The notes beneath the pieces were generated by a model. It ran no database searches and was not told the origin of the DNA. It saw nothing but the letters and a program-made list of their open reading frames with translations. The position numbers and the translations under genes are program-made. Below, piece by piece: positions 8,080-17,539 of a stretch of 64,000 bases of DNA (its first letter is position 1; each line of letters opens with the position of its first letter). This DNA is from Roseovarius sp. THAF9. GTDB taxonomy: Bacteria; Pseudomonadota; Alphaproteobacteria; Rhodobacterales; Rhodobacteraceae. Location: contig NZ_CP045407.1 of NCBI RefSeq assembly GCF_009363715.1, forward strand, positions 25,972 through 89,971. The letters run 5' to 3'.

Positions 8080-10000
8080 TCCGCTCGCCCTCTATGCCTC
8101 GGTCATGGGCCGGCTCTGGGAGGATGAGCGCATCCGGGGCCAGGCCGCAGCGCGGATCGACGCCCGGCTGGCGGGCCGTCGGCAGGGGCGGAGTTTCGCG
8201 CGGGTGGGGTCGCTGTCGGCGCGAAACGCGCTGAAAGCGGCCTCGGGTCAGAGCCGGGCGGCGGTGTTCAAACGGATCCGGGCAGGAGGCTGCAAGACGC
8301 GTTCTTCGCTTGGGGCACAGATCTCTTACATCAACGACAAGGCGGTCTACACCTATTCGACGATGACCAACGCGCTGACCGATGCGGCGGTGCTCTCTGA
8401 GGATCAGAAAGAGGACATCATCGAGGACTGGGCCGGGACCTGGCGCGGCTCGACCAAGCTCGGGTTCACCTCACACATGCTGCTCTCGTTCCCGACCGAC
8501 GTAACGGTCGATCAGGTGCGCGACATCGCGATGGACTGGACGGAGCATTTCTTCGAGAGCGGGGAATACGGCGACCAGTGGGACTATGTCCTCGCGGTCC
8601 ATGACGACCGCGCGCACAAGCACGCGCACATCATCCTGAACAACCGCGGTGTCGAAAACGGCACCTGGTTCTCCTGCTGGGCCGAGGGCGTGATGTCGCC
8701 GCAGCTCATGCGGGAGAAGCAGGCCGAGATCGCGGAACGCTACGGCGTGATGCTCGACGCCACGACCCGGCTCGAGCGCGGTATCTTCGAGAAGCCCGCC
8801 GGGATCGAGGAGATCTACCGCGCCAAGGAAGAAGCCCGGCTGCCGCGCGAGATCGTCATGACAGCCCAGGAATCCGCCATCGCGCAGGCGCAGGTGGTGG
8901 GCTTCGCCAAGGACTACAAGAACCTCGCCGACCTGCTGGACCGGATGGACCGGCGCCACATGGCGCGCGCCGTGCGCGGCATGGCGGACGGTCTCGGCTC
9001 CGGTACGCCGTGGAACTTCACCGAAGGAGAGATAGACATGAAGGACATCAAGACCGTCGGTGATGCGATCGACTATTCCGAGCGCACCATTGAGGCGCTG
9101 CGACTCAAGGCCGAGGAGTTGGACCCGGCCGAGCGCGCCGCCTTCGAGGCCAAGGCCGCGCCGATTATCGCAGACCTCTCGCAGATGGTGCCGGACCCGG
9201 AACTGCGCGCGCGGTTTGGCAAGCAGCTTGAAGAGCCCTATCCGCCGGGGGCGGGCAGCGAGGTGCTGATCGCCGCACTTCGGTCCGGCAATGACGACGG
9301 GCTGCGTGACGTGCTCGAGCGCGCTGTCGGCGCGGGCATTGACAGCGAAGAACTGGTGGCACGCATCGCTGTGGGCGGTACGCGAAACTACGGTACGGCG
9401 CAGGACTGGGTCGAGCGGGACATGAACGCGGTGCTGTCGAGGGACGGTCTCAGCGTTGAGACCGCGACTGACGACCAGCTCGATGCGGCGCTCGAGAAGG
9501 TCGACGGCGTGATGGACGCGCTGATGGAGCGGGCGAAGGAGATGGGCGTCGAGATCGTCCGGACCCTTGCCGATGAGGAGGAGGCGACACTGCCCCTCAT
9601 TGACGAGGATGACCGGACGCCCAATCCCTATCTGCAGGACCTCGCCGACATGTTGCGCGACGGCAAGCTCACCGAGGAACAGGAAGAGACCGTCGAGCGG
9701 ACCCTGCAAGCTGAGCTCTTCAAGGAGTTGGGCGAAGAAGGCTTGGCCGAACTTCGCCGCGGCAACTACGAGGTGCTGGATGCGGCCCTGCCGAGCAAGC
9801 TTGATCAAATCACCGTCACGCAGGAGTTTCTCGAAATGACCTTCGAGGAGACCGGCGACCAGGTCTTCACCGATCGCGCCGCCGGGTTGCAGCAGGACAA
9901 GGCGACCGAAGTGGCGCGGCTGCGCGGCCAGCAAGAGTCGCAGGAGTTGGGCCGGGATCCTGGCCGTGACCGCGGACTCGACGACGAGATGGAATTCTAA
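8072..10000 (+). CDS. virD2: VirD2-type relaxase (MOBP-like)
   Basis: 642-residue DNA-nicking enzyme that starts conjugative transfer by cutting oriT and staying bound through a tyrosine. Motif III is clear at residues 177-186 (HDDRAHKHAH, the metal-binding histidine triad). A candidate motif I tyrosine is Y86 in QISYIND. The relaxase fold covers about residues 70-230. The long, acidic, helical C-terminal part (about 400 residues) has no recognised domain and is presumably the coupling-protein contact and secretion signal. It overlaps the MobC-like gene and is followed after 16 bp by virD4. N-terminal residues 1-65 precede the usual fold start. Confidence 0.85.
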   Translation: MADPLALYASVMGRLWEDERIRGQAAARIDARLAGRRQGRSFARVGSLSARNALKAASGQSRAAVFKRIRAGGCKTRSSLGAQISYINDKAVYTYSTMTNALTDAAVLSEDQKEDIIEDWAGTWRGSTKLGFTSHMLLSFPTDVTVDQVRDIAMDWTEHFFESGEYGDQWDYVLAVHDDRAHKHAHIILNNRGVENGTWFSCWAEGVMSPQLMREKQAEIAERYGVMLDATTRLERGIFEKPAGIEEIYRAKEEARLPREIVMTAQESAIAQAQVVGFAKDYKNLADLLDRMDRRHMARAVRGMADGLGSGTPWNFTEGEIDMKDIKTVGDAIDYSERTIEALRLKAEELDPAERAAFEAKAAPIIADLSQMVPDPELRARFGKQLEEPYPPGAGSEVLIAALRSGNDDGLRDVLERAVGAGIDSEELVARIAVGGTRNYGTAQDWVERDMNAVLSRDGLSVETATDDQLDAALEKVDGVMDALMERAKEMGVEIVRTLADEEEATLPLIDEDDRTPNPYLQDLADMLRDGKLTEEQEETVERTLQAELFKELGEEGLAELRRGNYEVLDAALPSKLDQITVTQEFLEMTFEETGDQVFTDRAAGLQQDKATEVARLRGQQESQELGRDPGRDRGLDDEMEF

Positions 10001-10016
10001 AGGGGAGATGACCACC

Positions 10017-11930
10017 ATGACCAAGACACTTCCCCTCTGGGCCGCGCTCCTCTTCGGTGTGATCTGCGGTGCCGTCATCGGCACCATCGTCGCTGCCTTC
10101 TACCTGACCCTGGCCCTGAAAACCGGGTTTCATAGTTTCGACATGTTGGCGCTCTGGAAGGCGAGCGCCAGCACCCGTGCGGCGCATCCCGAGGCCTTCA
10201 AGGTGGGGTTTGGCGCCGTTGGCTTCGGGGCGATTGGCCTCGGCACGCTGGCGCTCGCCTGGACCTGGAAGAAGGAGCGGGACGACTACGGCTCGGCTCA
10301 TTGGCAGAGCAAGGCGGAGCTGAAGAAGAACGACATGCTGCAGGCCCCGGGCAAGGGTTTCGTCTGTGGCAAACTCGGCGCGCCGACCTCCAAGGCCGAG
10401 TTCATCTCCTCGACCACGATCCCGCATGTGATGATGGTGGCGCCGACCCGCGCGGGTAAGGGCGTGGGTTTCGTGATCCCGAACCTCCTGAGCTTCGCGG
10501 GCTCGGTCGTGGTGCTCGATGTAAAGGGCGAGAACTTCGAGAAGACCGCGCGGCTGCGGGCACTCAACGGCGACGAGGTCTATCGCTTCAGCCCCTTCGA
10601 CTGGGCCAATGCCACGCATCGTTACAACCCGCTCTCCCGGATCGCCAAGGCCCCGAGCTTCGCGCAGCGTTTCACCGAGGTTTCGATCCTTGCCGACCTC
10701 TTCCTCGACAAGGACAACAAGACGCTCGACACCTTCTCCGAGGCTGGCAAGTCGATTTTCGTCGCCGCCTGTCTGTTGGCGATCCAGCGCGGCACGCCGA
10801 ACCTTGGTGAGGTGAACAAGATCGTCGCCGGCGGCGAATACAAGAACGCCCAGTACAAGACCTACGCCGACGAGGCCGAGGAAGACATCCTGCGCGAGCT
10901 CTGGACCAACGCTGCCTCTGCTTCGTCGCGGCTGCTGACCTCGAACATCCAGGCGCTGATGACCGCCGGTCTCAAACAGTGGGACAACCCGGCGGTGCGC
11001 TCGGCCACCGAGGCGAGTGACTTCGATTTCTCGACCTTCCGAAAGACCCCGCAGTCTCTTTATATCGCGGTGTCCGAAGATCACATCGCGACGCTGGCGC
11101 CGCTCCTGCGCCTTATGTTCGCCGATCTCATCGCCTCGATCCGGCTCAACGAACCGGGCCCGGACGAGCCGTGGCCGGTCATGATGATGATCGACGAATT
11201 CCAGCAGATGGGGGCGATGCCATACCTCGAACGCGCCATCCATTCGCTGGCAAGCTATGGCGGCCGCGTGGCGATGATCGCACAGTCACTGGCTTCCCTC
11301 GACCGGATCTATGGGCCCGAGGGCCGCGAAAGTCTCGAGAACGGGGCGGGGCTGAAGCTTTACATTACGCCTCGCGACCAGCGCACCGTGAGGGAGGTCT
11401 CCGCAGCCGTCGGCAGTACCACCCGCGAGGCGGTCACCCGGATGTATGGCCGCAACAAGGGCTTCCTTGGCGCGACCTCGACTTCAGCGCGTCTGGAAGA
11501 GCGGCCGCTCTTGTCGGAGACAGAAGCGCGTCTGATGGACCCTGACGAGGTCATCATCCTCGCCTCGCCCCAGCACCCGATCAAGGCGAGCCGGATCAAG
11601 TATTACGACGATCCCTCCTTCAAGGATATGCTCGCCCGCCAGGAGGGCAAGCCATTCCCCTATCCGCCGAGCGTGCAGGGTGTGGGTCCTTGGGGCGGCG
11701 ACGGTGGTGACGCGGTCGGCGCAGGCGAGCCTGTGAAAACAGCCGAACGCTCGCCTGTCCGGGATCGATCACAGCGGCGCGAAGCGCGCGCTATGAGCGT
11801 GATGGCGTTGGAGGCCGGGCGCGGTCGGCCTGAGCCGGAGACGCTCGAACGGGAAGCGGCTGTGCCGAAGGAATGGGAAGCGGCGCTCGATCGGCAGGAG
11901 GATTTTATCGAGGAGTTGTTGGGTGGGTGA
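10017..11930 (+). CDS. virD4: VirD4 type IV coupling protein ATPase
   Basis: 637-residue inner-membrane ATPase that links the relaxosome to the secretion channel. Two membrane segments at about 5-33 and 63-83 precede the cytoplasmic motor. Walker A is at about 142-149 (APTRAGKG) and Walker B is PVMMMIDEFQQMG. The TraG/VirD4 family motif SLASLDRIYG follows. The ATG at 10017 is preferred because AGGGGAG lies about 10 bp upstream; ATG codons at 9966 and 10008 are poorly placed. It pairs with virD2, while its partner virB genes lie 10 kb away beyond the defence cargo. Confidence 0.92.
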   Translation: MTKTLPLWAALLFGVICGAVIGTIVAAFYLTLALKTGFHSFDMLALWKASASTRAAHPEAFKVGFGAVGFGAIGLGTLALAWTWKKERDDYGSAHWQSKAELKKNDMLQAPGKGFVCGKLGAPTSKAEFISSTTIPHVMMVAPTRAGKGVGFVIPNLLSFAGSVVVLDVKGENFEKTARLRALNGDEVYRFSPFDWANATHRYNPLSRIAKAPSFAQRFTEVSILADLFLDKDNKTLDTFSEAGKSIFVAACLLAIQRGTPNLGEVNKIVAGGEYKNAQYKTYADEAEEDILRELWTNAASASSRLLTSNIQALMTAGLKQWDNPAVRSATEASDFDFSTFRKTPQSLYIAVSEDHIATLAPLLRLMFADLIASIRLNEPGPDEPWPVMMMIDEFQQMGAMPYLERAIHSLASYGGRVAMIAQSLASLDRIYGPEGRESLENGAGLKLYITPRDQRTVREVSAAVGSTTREAVTRMYGRNKGFLGATSTSARLEERPLLSETEARLMDPDEVIILASPQHPIKASRIKYYDDPSFKDMLARQEGKPFPYPPSVQGVGPWGGDGGDAVGAGEPVKTAERSPVRDRSQRREARAMSVMALEAGRGRPEPETLEREAAVPKEWEAALDRQEDFIEELLGG

Positions 11931-11948
11931 GCGTGGTCGATTGGTCCC

Positions 11949-13370
11949 CTATTCGTCGTAGTAACATTTCAAATCGCGTCGCTCTTTCAACTGGGCAGGT
12001 CGGTAAGGCTTGACCTCGCCACACTGGGCGACGGCCTTGGCTCGCATGCGCTCTTCGACTGAAGGATGGAGTGGGAAGTCGTCGCCAACTGCGCGAATTC
12101 CCTTCTTCCAGCGGATGCGGAGGGGTCCAAAGGCTACCATCGCGTCTTCGCGGTGCTGCAGACCCAGAGGGTCAGGGGCGCGGTTCAAGACGTTCTCGTT
12201 GATCTGGATCGACGGAACGCAGTCTTTCAATTCGTCGACCATCCAATCGAGGGCGATGTCGCTCAGGCGGGACTCTGCCTCTGGATAGCTTCCGCCAATG
12301 TCGCTATGGCAGCCTGGGAACCAGACCTGCTTCAGCCACTTCGGCTCTCGATCTTTGGTCTCAATCGCGGCCGCCTTGGATGCCCATCCGACCCTTGGAA
12401 AGTCAGCACGGTCTTCGTCGATCGCCATGGCGTGACGGGCGTGTTGGACATCGGGATCCAACCACTTGTCGTAGTTGCGCTTGTTCCACGCCGCGAAGTG
12501 ACCCGTTTTGAGGATCTGCGGCCAATCAGTTGGGCGCCAGAGCTTCAGTTTGCGGTCGGGATCGTCCGAGAAATACTTGAAGTTGTCGAGCAAAAGGGAA
12601 CCAAGCTGCCAAAGAAGCGCAGCCAGTAGTAGGCCGAGTGGAACAACCAAAAGCCAAGGCCACCCGAATGCAACGCCTGCGGCAAAAGCCGCTCCGGCCC
12701 CGAACGTGACGCCCCAGACCAAGGTGCGGACAATTGCCGTTCGCAGTGATGCCACCGTGTCGAAGACCCCGATGAAGGTAGGCTGAACGTTGCCTTGGTT
12801 ATCGTCACCTTCAATGGGAAAGCTCGAATACTTCTTGCGGAATCGTTTGCCGAGCTCTTCGCGGTTTACAAAGTATGGGTTCTGTGTCCGTGGTTTTCCT
12901 GCCCCGTGGTTATAGACGAACTTCACAGCGTCCTTGGCGATCTTGCGCAGGCCGGGCCCGTGACGCGGCACTGGAGAACCATCGGGCATCTGCGTCGGGA
13001 CACCGCAAAGGTTCATGACATTGGCGAGTGCTCTGACTGTATAGGCTCCGCGAGAGAACCCAAACAGCAGCACGCGATCGCCGGGCTCGTAATGGGCGAT
13101 GATCTGCTCGTAGCAATCGATGATGTTGTGGTCGATACCAGTTCCGACGGCGCTTTCCAGGATCGGCTTGATCCGACCGAAAAACCCACCACTTTCACCG
13201 GTTCCCAAGCCCGGGTCGTAAAAGGCTACCTGGTCCTTCGGGCTAATTGGTGAATCTGGACCCGGACGCATGGCGCGATACATCTTGTAAACATTCGACA
13301 GCCGTTGGTCCGGCCTGGCACCACCCATCTGGCCGGTTCCGTCCGAGAATATGCAGATGTTCTTTACCAT
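11949..13370 (-). CDS. DUF2235 alpha/beta-hydrolase (Tle1-like lipase) with two membrane helices
   Basis: 473-residue protein of the DUF2235 family, which includes type VI phospholipase effectors of the Tle1 class. The start MVKNICIFSDGTGQ is typical. The nucleophile elbow GFSRGA puts the serine at residue 107; the acid is D204 (FDTVAS) and the histidine is H355 (PGCHSDIGG). Between acid and histidine lie two hydrophobic stretches at about 213-236 and 238-262, suggesting a membrane-embedded enzyme. The ATG at 13370 has AGGG upstream; longer frames overlap the divergent WGR gene. No secretion cluster or immunity gene is near. It converges on virD4 and lies beside two CBASS operons, so a self-acting defence role is conceivable but unproven. 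Confidence 0.8.
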   Translation of the reverse strand: MVKNICIFSDGTGQMGGARPDQRLSNVYKMYRAMRPGPDSPISPKDQVAFYDPGLGTGESGGFFGRIKPILESAVGTGIDHNIIDCYEQIIAHYEPGDRVLLFGFSRGAYTVRALANVMNLCGVPTQMPDGSPVPRHGPGLRKIAKDAVKFVYNHGAGKPRTQNPYFVNREELGKRFRKKYSSFPIEGDDNQGNVQPTFIGVFDTVASLRTAIVRTLVWGVTFGAGAAFAAGVAFGWPWLLVVPLGLLLAALLWQLGSLLLDNFKYFSDDPDRKLKLWRPTDWPQILKTGHFAAWNKRNYDKWLDPDVQHARHAMAIDEDRADFPRVGWASKAAAIETKDREPKWLKQVWFPGCHSDIGGSYPEAESRLSDIALDWMVDELKDCVPSIQINENVLNRAPDPLGLQHREDAMVAFGPLRIRWKKGIRAVGDDFPLHPSVEERMRAKAVAQCGEVKPYRPAQLKERRDLKCYYDE

Positions 13371-13535
13371 TTGTCGCCCTATCGAAGAACACGAAGTACA
13401 GTCAAAGTCCCGAACCTGCAGCGGTTCTGCCAAGCTAGGGAGGAGTGCAGCGAAAAAGTTTCGCCCGAGTCGGGAAAAATTAGAACATAGTGGAAACGCA
13501 TATGTCCACCTGATATTGTGGCACAGAAGAGGGGT

Positions 13536-13934
13536 ATGCCCAATATGTTGGATACGATGCAACAAATGGAAGTGTTCCCGACGACGATCGATCTTAAGCG
13601 GATCGACCCGTCTCTCAACATGCGGCGCTTCTATCGGATGAGCATTCAGTTTGACCTGTTTGGCGGCGCTTGCCTCGTTCGGGAGTGGGGCCGTATCGGG
13701 TTTCGAGGGCAGATGATGATCGAACAGCATGATGACGAGGGCAAGGCTGTCACGGCGCTCGTGAAGCTTATGGCGACCAAGACGCGGCGAGGGTATCGAG
13801 CTGCTGTGGATCAACGTGAGCAGCTGGTCTCGGGTGTGCCGCCATTGCCGCTAAACAAGACGAACGTAAAATCAAGAACATACGGACTGAGGGGTTATAG
13901 GAAATCTGCAAATACGGTTCCGCAAAAAGGTTGA
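13536..13934 (+). CDS. Small WGR-domain protein
   Basis: 132 residues from an ATG at 13536 after AGAGGGG; further in-frame ATGs at 13545 and 13557 are possible. Residues about 30-90 form a WGR domain: RFYRMSIQFDLFGG, then REWGRIGFRGQ, then the helix DDEGKAVTALVKLMATKTRRGY. WGR domains contact nucleic acids in PARP-type proteins, and free-standing copies are common on alphaproteobacterial plasmids without known function. It is divergent from the DUF2235 gene and ends 55 bp before the first CBASS gene, so it might be co-transcribed with CBASS. Confidence 0.75.
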   Translation: MPNMLDTMQQMEVFPTTIDLKRIDPSLNMRRFYRMSIQFDLFGGACLVREWGRIGFRGQMMIEQHDDEGKAVTALVKLMATKTRRGYRAAVDQREQLVSGVPPLPLNKTNVKSRTYGLRGYRKSANTVPQKG

Positions 13935-13989
13935 AAAGTCGCGCCCAAGCGAACATCTTTAAGTTGAAGTCATTTGAGTTAGGAATTTG

Positions 13990-15228
13990 ATGATGAACAC
14001 GAGTTCGAACATAGGTTTTGGCTATAACGTTGCGATTGAAAAACTTGCTGAAGAATTGGCAGTGCCACAAGATCGCATTGATCAAGCCGAAAGACGCTAC
14101 AAGGACCTTGGCGAGTTTTTGCATCGCGATGAGTCCAAGGTTCGTGCTTATGATCCCGATGTCTATATCCAAGGCTCTTTCGCGCTCGGCACACCGATCA
14201 AGCCGACATCCAAGGACGAAGATTACGATCTCGACATCGTTGTCTCGTTCCGGTCGCTGACGAAAGCACAAATTTCCCAAGCAGATCTTCGCGCTCTTCT
14301 GCTGGCTGAGCTCCAGGCGTATCGCGATGCACGAGGGATCAAGAACGAGGTCGGTGAGTCTAGAAGGTGCTGTACCTTGATTTACGCCGATGGTGCGCAA
14401 TTCCACATGGACGTATTGCCCGCAGTTCCAGACGAGGCAAAAATGCGTGCAGTCCTTTCTACCTACCTCGCGGATCAATCGCTCGCGGAAGGTGCGATCG
14501 CCATCACCGACAGCGACAAGGCTGAAACTTACCATGTCATCACGGATGAGTGGCGCACGAGCAATCCCAGAGGCTTTGCCGCATGGTTCAAGTCGAGGCA
14601 GATCGCACAACTGAATGAACGTCGCAGGGCATTCCTCGACGCCCAAGGCAAAGTGACAGCGAGTGTGGAAGACGTCCCGGTATTTCGGGTGCGAACGCCT
14701 CTCCAGTCATCCATCATGATCTTGAAGCGTCACAGGGATGAGTGGTTCGCGGAGCAGGATTCGGACCTGAAGGTTATTAGTGTGATCCTTACGACGCTCT
14801 CAACCCATGCTTATGCAGGCGAAGCAAGGGTATCGGATGCAATTGCCAAGATTCTGAGGGACATGCATCTCGCGATCGAAGAACGGAATGGGGTGTCATG
14901 GATCGCCAACCCGACTGACCCTTCAGAGAATTTTGCGGATAGGTGGGAAAAATTTCCCAAGCGCCGGGAATCATTCTTCAAGTGGCTGGAGGCTGCTCGA
15001 ACGGATTTTGGTGCCGTTCAAAGGTTCAGCGACACAAATATTGTTCTAAACGAGCTCTCACGAAATCTTGGAAGCACCCTTGTTGAAGGTGCGCGCTCGA
15101 GGGTAGCGGCATCTGCGGGGTCACGTGCGGTATCCGTTGCTCCTGCCGCTGCAGCCGGGGCTTCTGCGCCCGGTCTCGTTTTTGGTGGTGAGGATCGGAG
15201 GCCGACGGAGCCAAAAGGTTTTGGTTGA
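13990..15228 (+). CDS. CBASS cyclic-oligonucleotide synthase (CD-NTase), first system
   Basis: 412-residue nucleotidyltransferase that makes a cyclic nucleotide alarm signal on phage infection. The active site is intact: GS at 62-63 (YIQGSFALGT), D80 and D82 in DYDLD, and the third aspartate D141 in QFHMDVLP. The C-terminal half (SVEDVPVFRVRTPLQ..., helical) is the usual CD-NTase lid. The last residues (TEPKGFG) form a flexible tail ending in glycine, as required for conjugation by Cap2 in type II CBASS. Its stop overlaps the next start (TGATG). The start is ATG at 13990 or 13993. The product is not readable from sequence; relatives paired with HNH-SAVED effectors make cyclic di- or trinucleotides. 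Confidence 0.93.
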   Translation: MMNTSSNIGFGYNVAIEKLAEELAVPQDRIDQAERRYKDLGEFLHRDESKVRAYDPDVYIQGSFALGTPIKPTSKDEDYDLDIVVSFRSLTKAQISQADLRALLLAELQAYRDARGIKNEVGESRRCCTLIYADGAQFHMDVLPAVPDEAKMRAVLSTYLADQSLAEGAIAITDSDKAETYHVITDEWRTSNPRGFAAWFKSRQIAQLNERRRAFLDAQGKVTASVEDVPVFRVRTPLQSSIMILKRHRDEWFAEQDSDLKVISVILTTLSTHAYAGEARVSDAIAKILRDMHLAIEERNGVSWIANPTDPSENFADRWEKFPKRRESFFKWLEAARTDFGAVQRFSDTNIVLNELSRNLGSTLVEGARSRVAASAGSRAVSVAPAAAAGASAPGLVFGGEDRRPTEPKGFG

Positions 15229-16946
15229 TGGACTTCACAGCCGGCGAAGCGCGGCTAATCCGTGAGTGTGAAGAGCTCGCTGACCTAGCAGCGGCATCAG
15301 ATTGGCTGGAAGAACCCGAATTCGGCAAAAACGCAGATGGCCTGCTGACCTGGTCGTTTGTTCTGCTCGCCGGTGAGCGTCGCATTCCATTCCGGCTGGT
15401 TTTCCCAGCACTTTTTCCAGATCTGCCACCATTTGTATTTCCAGCCGATAGCTCGGTCCGGCTATCCCAGCACCAGTATGGCGAGGGTGGCGAACTATGC
15501 CTTCAGTATAGACCGGATAACTGGCATCCCGACTGCAAGAGTGTGGATGTAGTAAGGAGTGCCAAAGCACTTCTTGAGGCAACGACAAAGGACGATGCTT
15601 TCTCAGACGTGGAAAGTGCTCATCCAGCCGACTTACCTTCGCTGCTCTCGGGGTGCTCCCGGCGCTTCATGCTACCGCCTGACACCGCACGCCTTTTAAG
15701 GTTGCGCCTTGCCGGACACGCAACCGATATTCATATGACTTTGGAGCGCCGGGTTGGGGGGTCTGAAGTTCTTGTTGCTCGCATCGCGAGCATCGGGCTG
15801 GATTGTGGCTTACGGGTGCCGATTGATGGTGCGGGATTTGGGGGAAGGGTGGTCCCTGGGGTCCTATATCGATTGCCCGATATTCGACAAATTCCAGATC
15901 TGCATCCTGAAGAGCTCAAGGGGCTCTTGTACCAGTACCTGCCTTCATGGCTCCGTAAATGGGTAGAAGACGCCGGCGACATGTTGGTTGTCATGTCAAA
16001 TGGCAGGCGAGAGGTATTGCTGCGCGTTCGGCACAACGGAGCGAAACGAAAGATTGACCTGTTTCATACCTTTGAACCGCCGAAGGCTAGAGAACGCCGA
16101 CTCCACGGGAAGATGTTTCGAGAATCTAGCATCTGCATCATTGGCGCAGGTTCGCTGGGATCAAAAGTGGCCGCCAGTCTTGCGCGCGAAGGCGTCGGTC
16201 ATTTCATGTTGCTGGATAATGATGTCCTTTGGTCCGACAACTTAGTTCGGAACGAACTCGATGAAATGGATGTGGGGCATCACAAGGCAGTTTCTCTAAG
16301 GCACAGATTGTTGCGAATAAATCCGGTAGTGAAAGTCGGTGCCTTGGGTATGAGTCTGACGTCTCAATCCGCTGTCCAGCATATTACTCAGTTGAGCGAG
16401 ATCATCAGCACTTGTGATCTCGTCATAGATACGACGGCTGATAGCGGTGTGTTTCGAATGGCAGCAGCCATTTGCACGCAGAAGCGTAAACCTCTTGTTT
16501 GGGGACGAGTCTACGCGGGAGGGCTCGGAGGATTGATTGCACGAAGTATCCCGTCTGAAGATCCGCCACCACTGACCGCTGCAACTCAATTGCGGGCATG
16601 GTGCGACGAGAAAGGCATGGCACCGCCAGAGGGCCGCGAGCACAATTACGGGGTGCAAGGTGATGATGACGATGAGCCCCTTTTCGCTTCTGACGGCGAT
16701 GTGGGTGTCATTGCCAACAGGCTGGTACGTCACTCCCTGGACGCCCTTGCAACTACAGAGATGAGAGTTCATCCGGAACCTGCCTATTTTATCGGCCTGC
16801 GCAAAGGTTGGATCTTTGATCATCCCTTCGACACCCATCCAGTCATTTTCGCTCCTCACGAAGGATGGGAAAAGGGCAGCAAAAGTTGTGCAGAAGAGGG
16901 CGTTGAGCGCGTCATGACTCACCTGGGAGTACAAGATGACGCTTAG
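15228..16946 (+). CDS. cap2: Cap2: E2-E1 ubiquitin-like conjugation fusion of type II CBASS
   Basis: 572 residues joining an E2-like domain (about 1-140) and an E1/ThiF adenylation domain (about 295-572). The E2 catalytic cysteine is C91 in GGELCLQYRPDNWHP. The E1 nucleotide site is IIGAGSLGSKVA with the downstream LLDNDVLWSDNLVRN. Cap2 proteins attach the CD-NTase through its C-terminal glycine to target molecules and thereby prime signal synthesis. The gene overlaps the CD-NTase stop and the cap3 start by a few bases, so the three are translationally coupled. The arrangement matches known type II systems. Confidence 0.92.
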   Translation: MDFTAGEARLIRECEELADLAAASDWLEEPEFGKNADGLLTWSFVLLAGERRIPFRLVFPALFPDLPPFVFPADSSVRLSQHQYGEGGELCLQYRPDNWHPDCKSVDVVRSAKALLEATTKDDAFSDVESAHPADLPSLLSGCSRRFMLPPDTARLLRLRLAGHATDIHMTLERRVGGSEVLVARIASIGLDCGLRVPIDGAGFGGRVVPGVLYRLPDIRQIPDLHPEELKGLLYQYLPSWLRKWVEDAGDMLVVMSNGRREVLLRVRHNGAKRKIDLFHTFEPPKARERRLHGKMFRESSICIIGAGSLGSKVAASLAREGVGHFMLLDNDVLWSDNLVRNELDEMDVGHHKAVSLRHRLLRINPVVKVGALGMSLTSQSAVQHITQLSEIISTCDLVIDTTADSGVFRMAAAICTQKRKPLVWGRVYAGGLGGLIARSIPSEDPPPLTAATQLRAWCDEKGMAPPEGREHNYGVQGDDDDEPLFASDGDVGVIANRLVRHSLDALATTEMRVHPEPAYFIGLRKGWIFDHPFDTHPVIFAPHEGWEKGSKSCAEEGVERVMTHLGVQDDA

Positions 16947-17448
16947 CCTCACAGTCCCGCGCTCGCAGCTTGCGAAACTTCAGATCCACCTTAAGCAAGG
17001 CGGCAACCGCGAGATCGGCGGGTGGTTGGTTGCAGAACAGACAGCTCCGGGAAAATTTGAACTCGTCGGTTTGACCGTCGATCTTGAGGCGGGGACACGA
17101 GATCGTTTCGATAGTGTACCTGAGCCGCACTCACAACAGATGGATCGGATCTTGCTGGAGAATAGTGGTCGTACTGGACGGGTTGACTATCTTGGCGAGT
17201 GGCACTCGCACCCGACATTCCCACCAATACCTAGCGAGATCGACGTGGCGTCGATGACGGATATGGTCGAGAACAGCGGACCTTCGTTTGCGGCGTTGGT
17301 CATCGTCCGTCTAATGGCCAACGCCTCGATTCAGGCTACTATCACCACATTTCAACGCGGCCAATTGCCCGAGGCCGGCCAGTTGATAATTGCGGATGAA
17401 GTTTCGGCAGCTGGATTTGGCGAGGGTTGGCAATTGCCGGAACATTAG
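16936..17448 (+). CDS. cap3: Cap3: JAMM-type deconjugating peptidase of type II CBASS
   Basis: 170-residue zinc isopeptidase of the JAB/Mov34 fold. The full JAMM signature is present with exact spacing: E26 (REIGGWLV), H90-x-H92, S100 and D103 (EWHSHPTFPPIPSEID). In type II CBASS it removes the CD-NTase from the targets to which Cap2 joined it, restraining the system. It starts inside the end of cap2 (11-bp overlap). A gap of 91 bp separates it from the effector gene. Confidence 0.92.
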   Translation: MTLSLTVPRSQLAKLQIHLKQGGNREIGGWLVAEQTAPGKFELVGLTVDLEAGTRDRFDSVPEPHSQQMDRILLENSGRTGRVDYLGEWHSHPTFPPIPSEIDVASMTDMVENSGPSFAALVIVRLMANASIQATITTFQRGQLPEAGQLIIADEVSAAGFGEGWQLPEH

Positions 17449-17539
17449 CATCATTCGATAGCCTGAAATCGGTCGGCTCCTCGTCTGACCATCCAATCGA
17501 AACTCGCTGTGGCGGCACTATTCAAAATGGAGCAGAAAA

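Noticed and set aside
8471..10087. 538-codon open frame antisense to virD2
   Set aside because: Mirror of a GC-rich coding gene; no ribosome site, family motifs or codon support.
9867..11243. 458-codon open frame antisense to virD4
   Set aside because: Covers the well-supported coupling-protein gene and reads as repetitive Arg/Gly/His-rich shadow sequence.
13371..13814. N-terminal extension of the DUF2235 protein by 148 residues
   Set aside because: The extension lies opposite the WGR gene and lacks family resemblance; the DUF2235 fold starts at the ATG at 13370.
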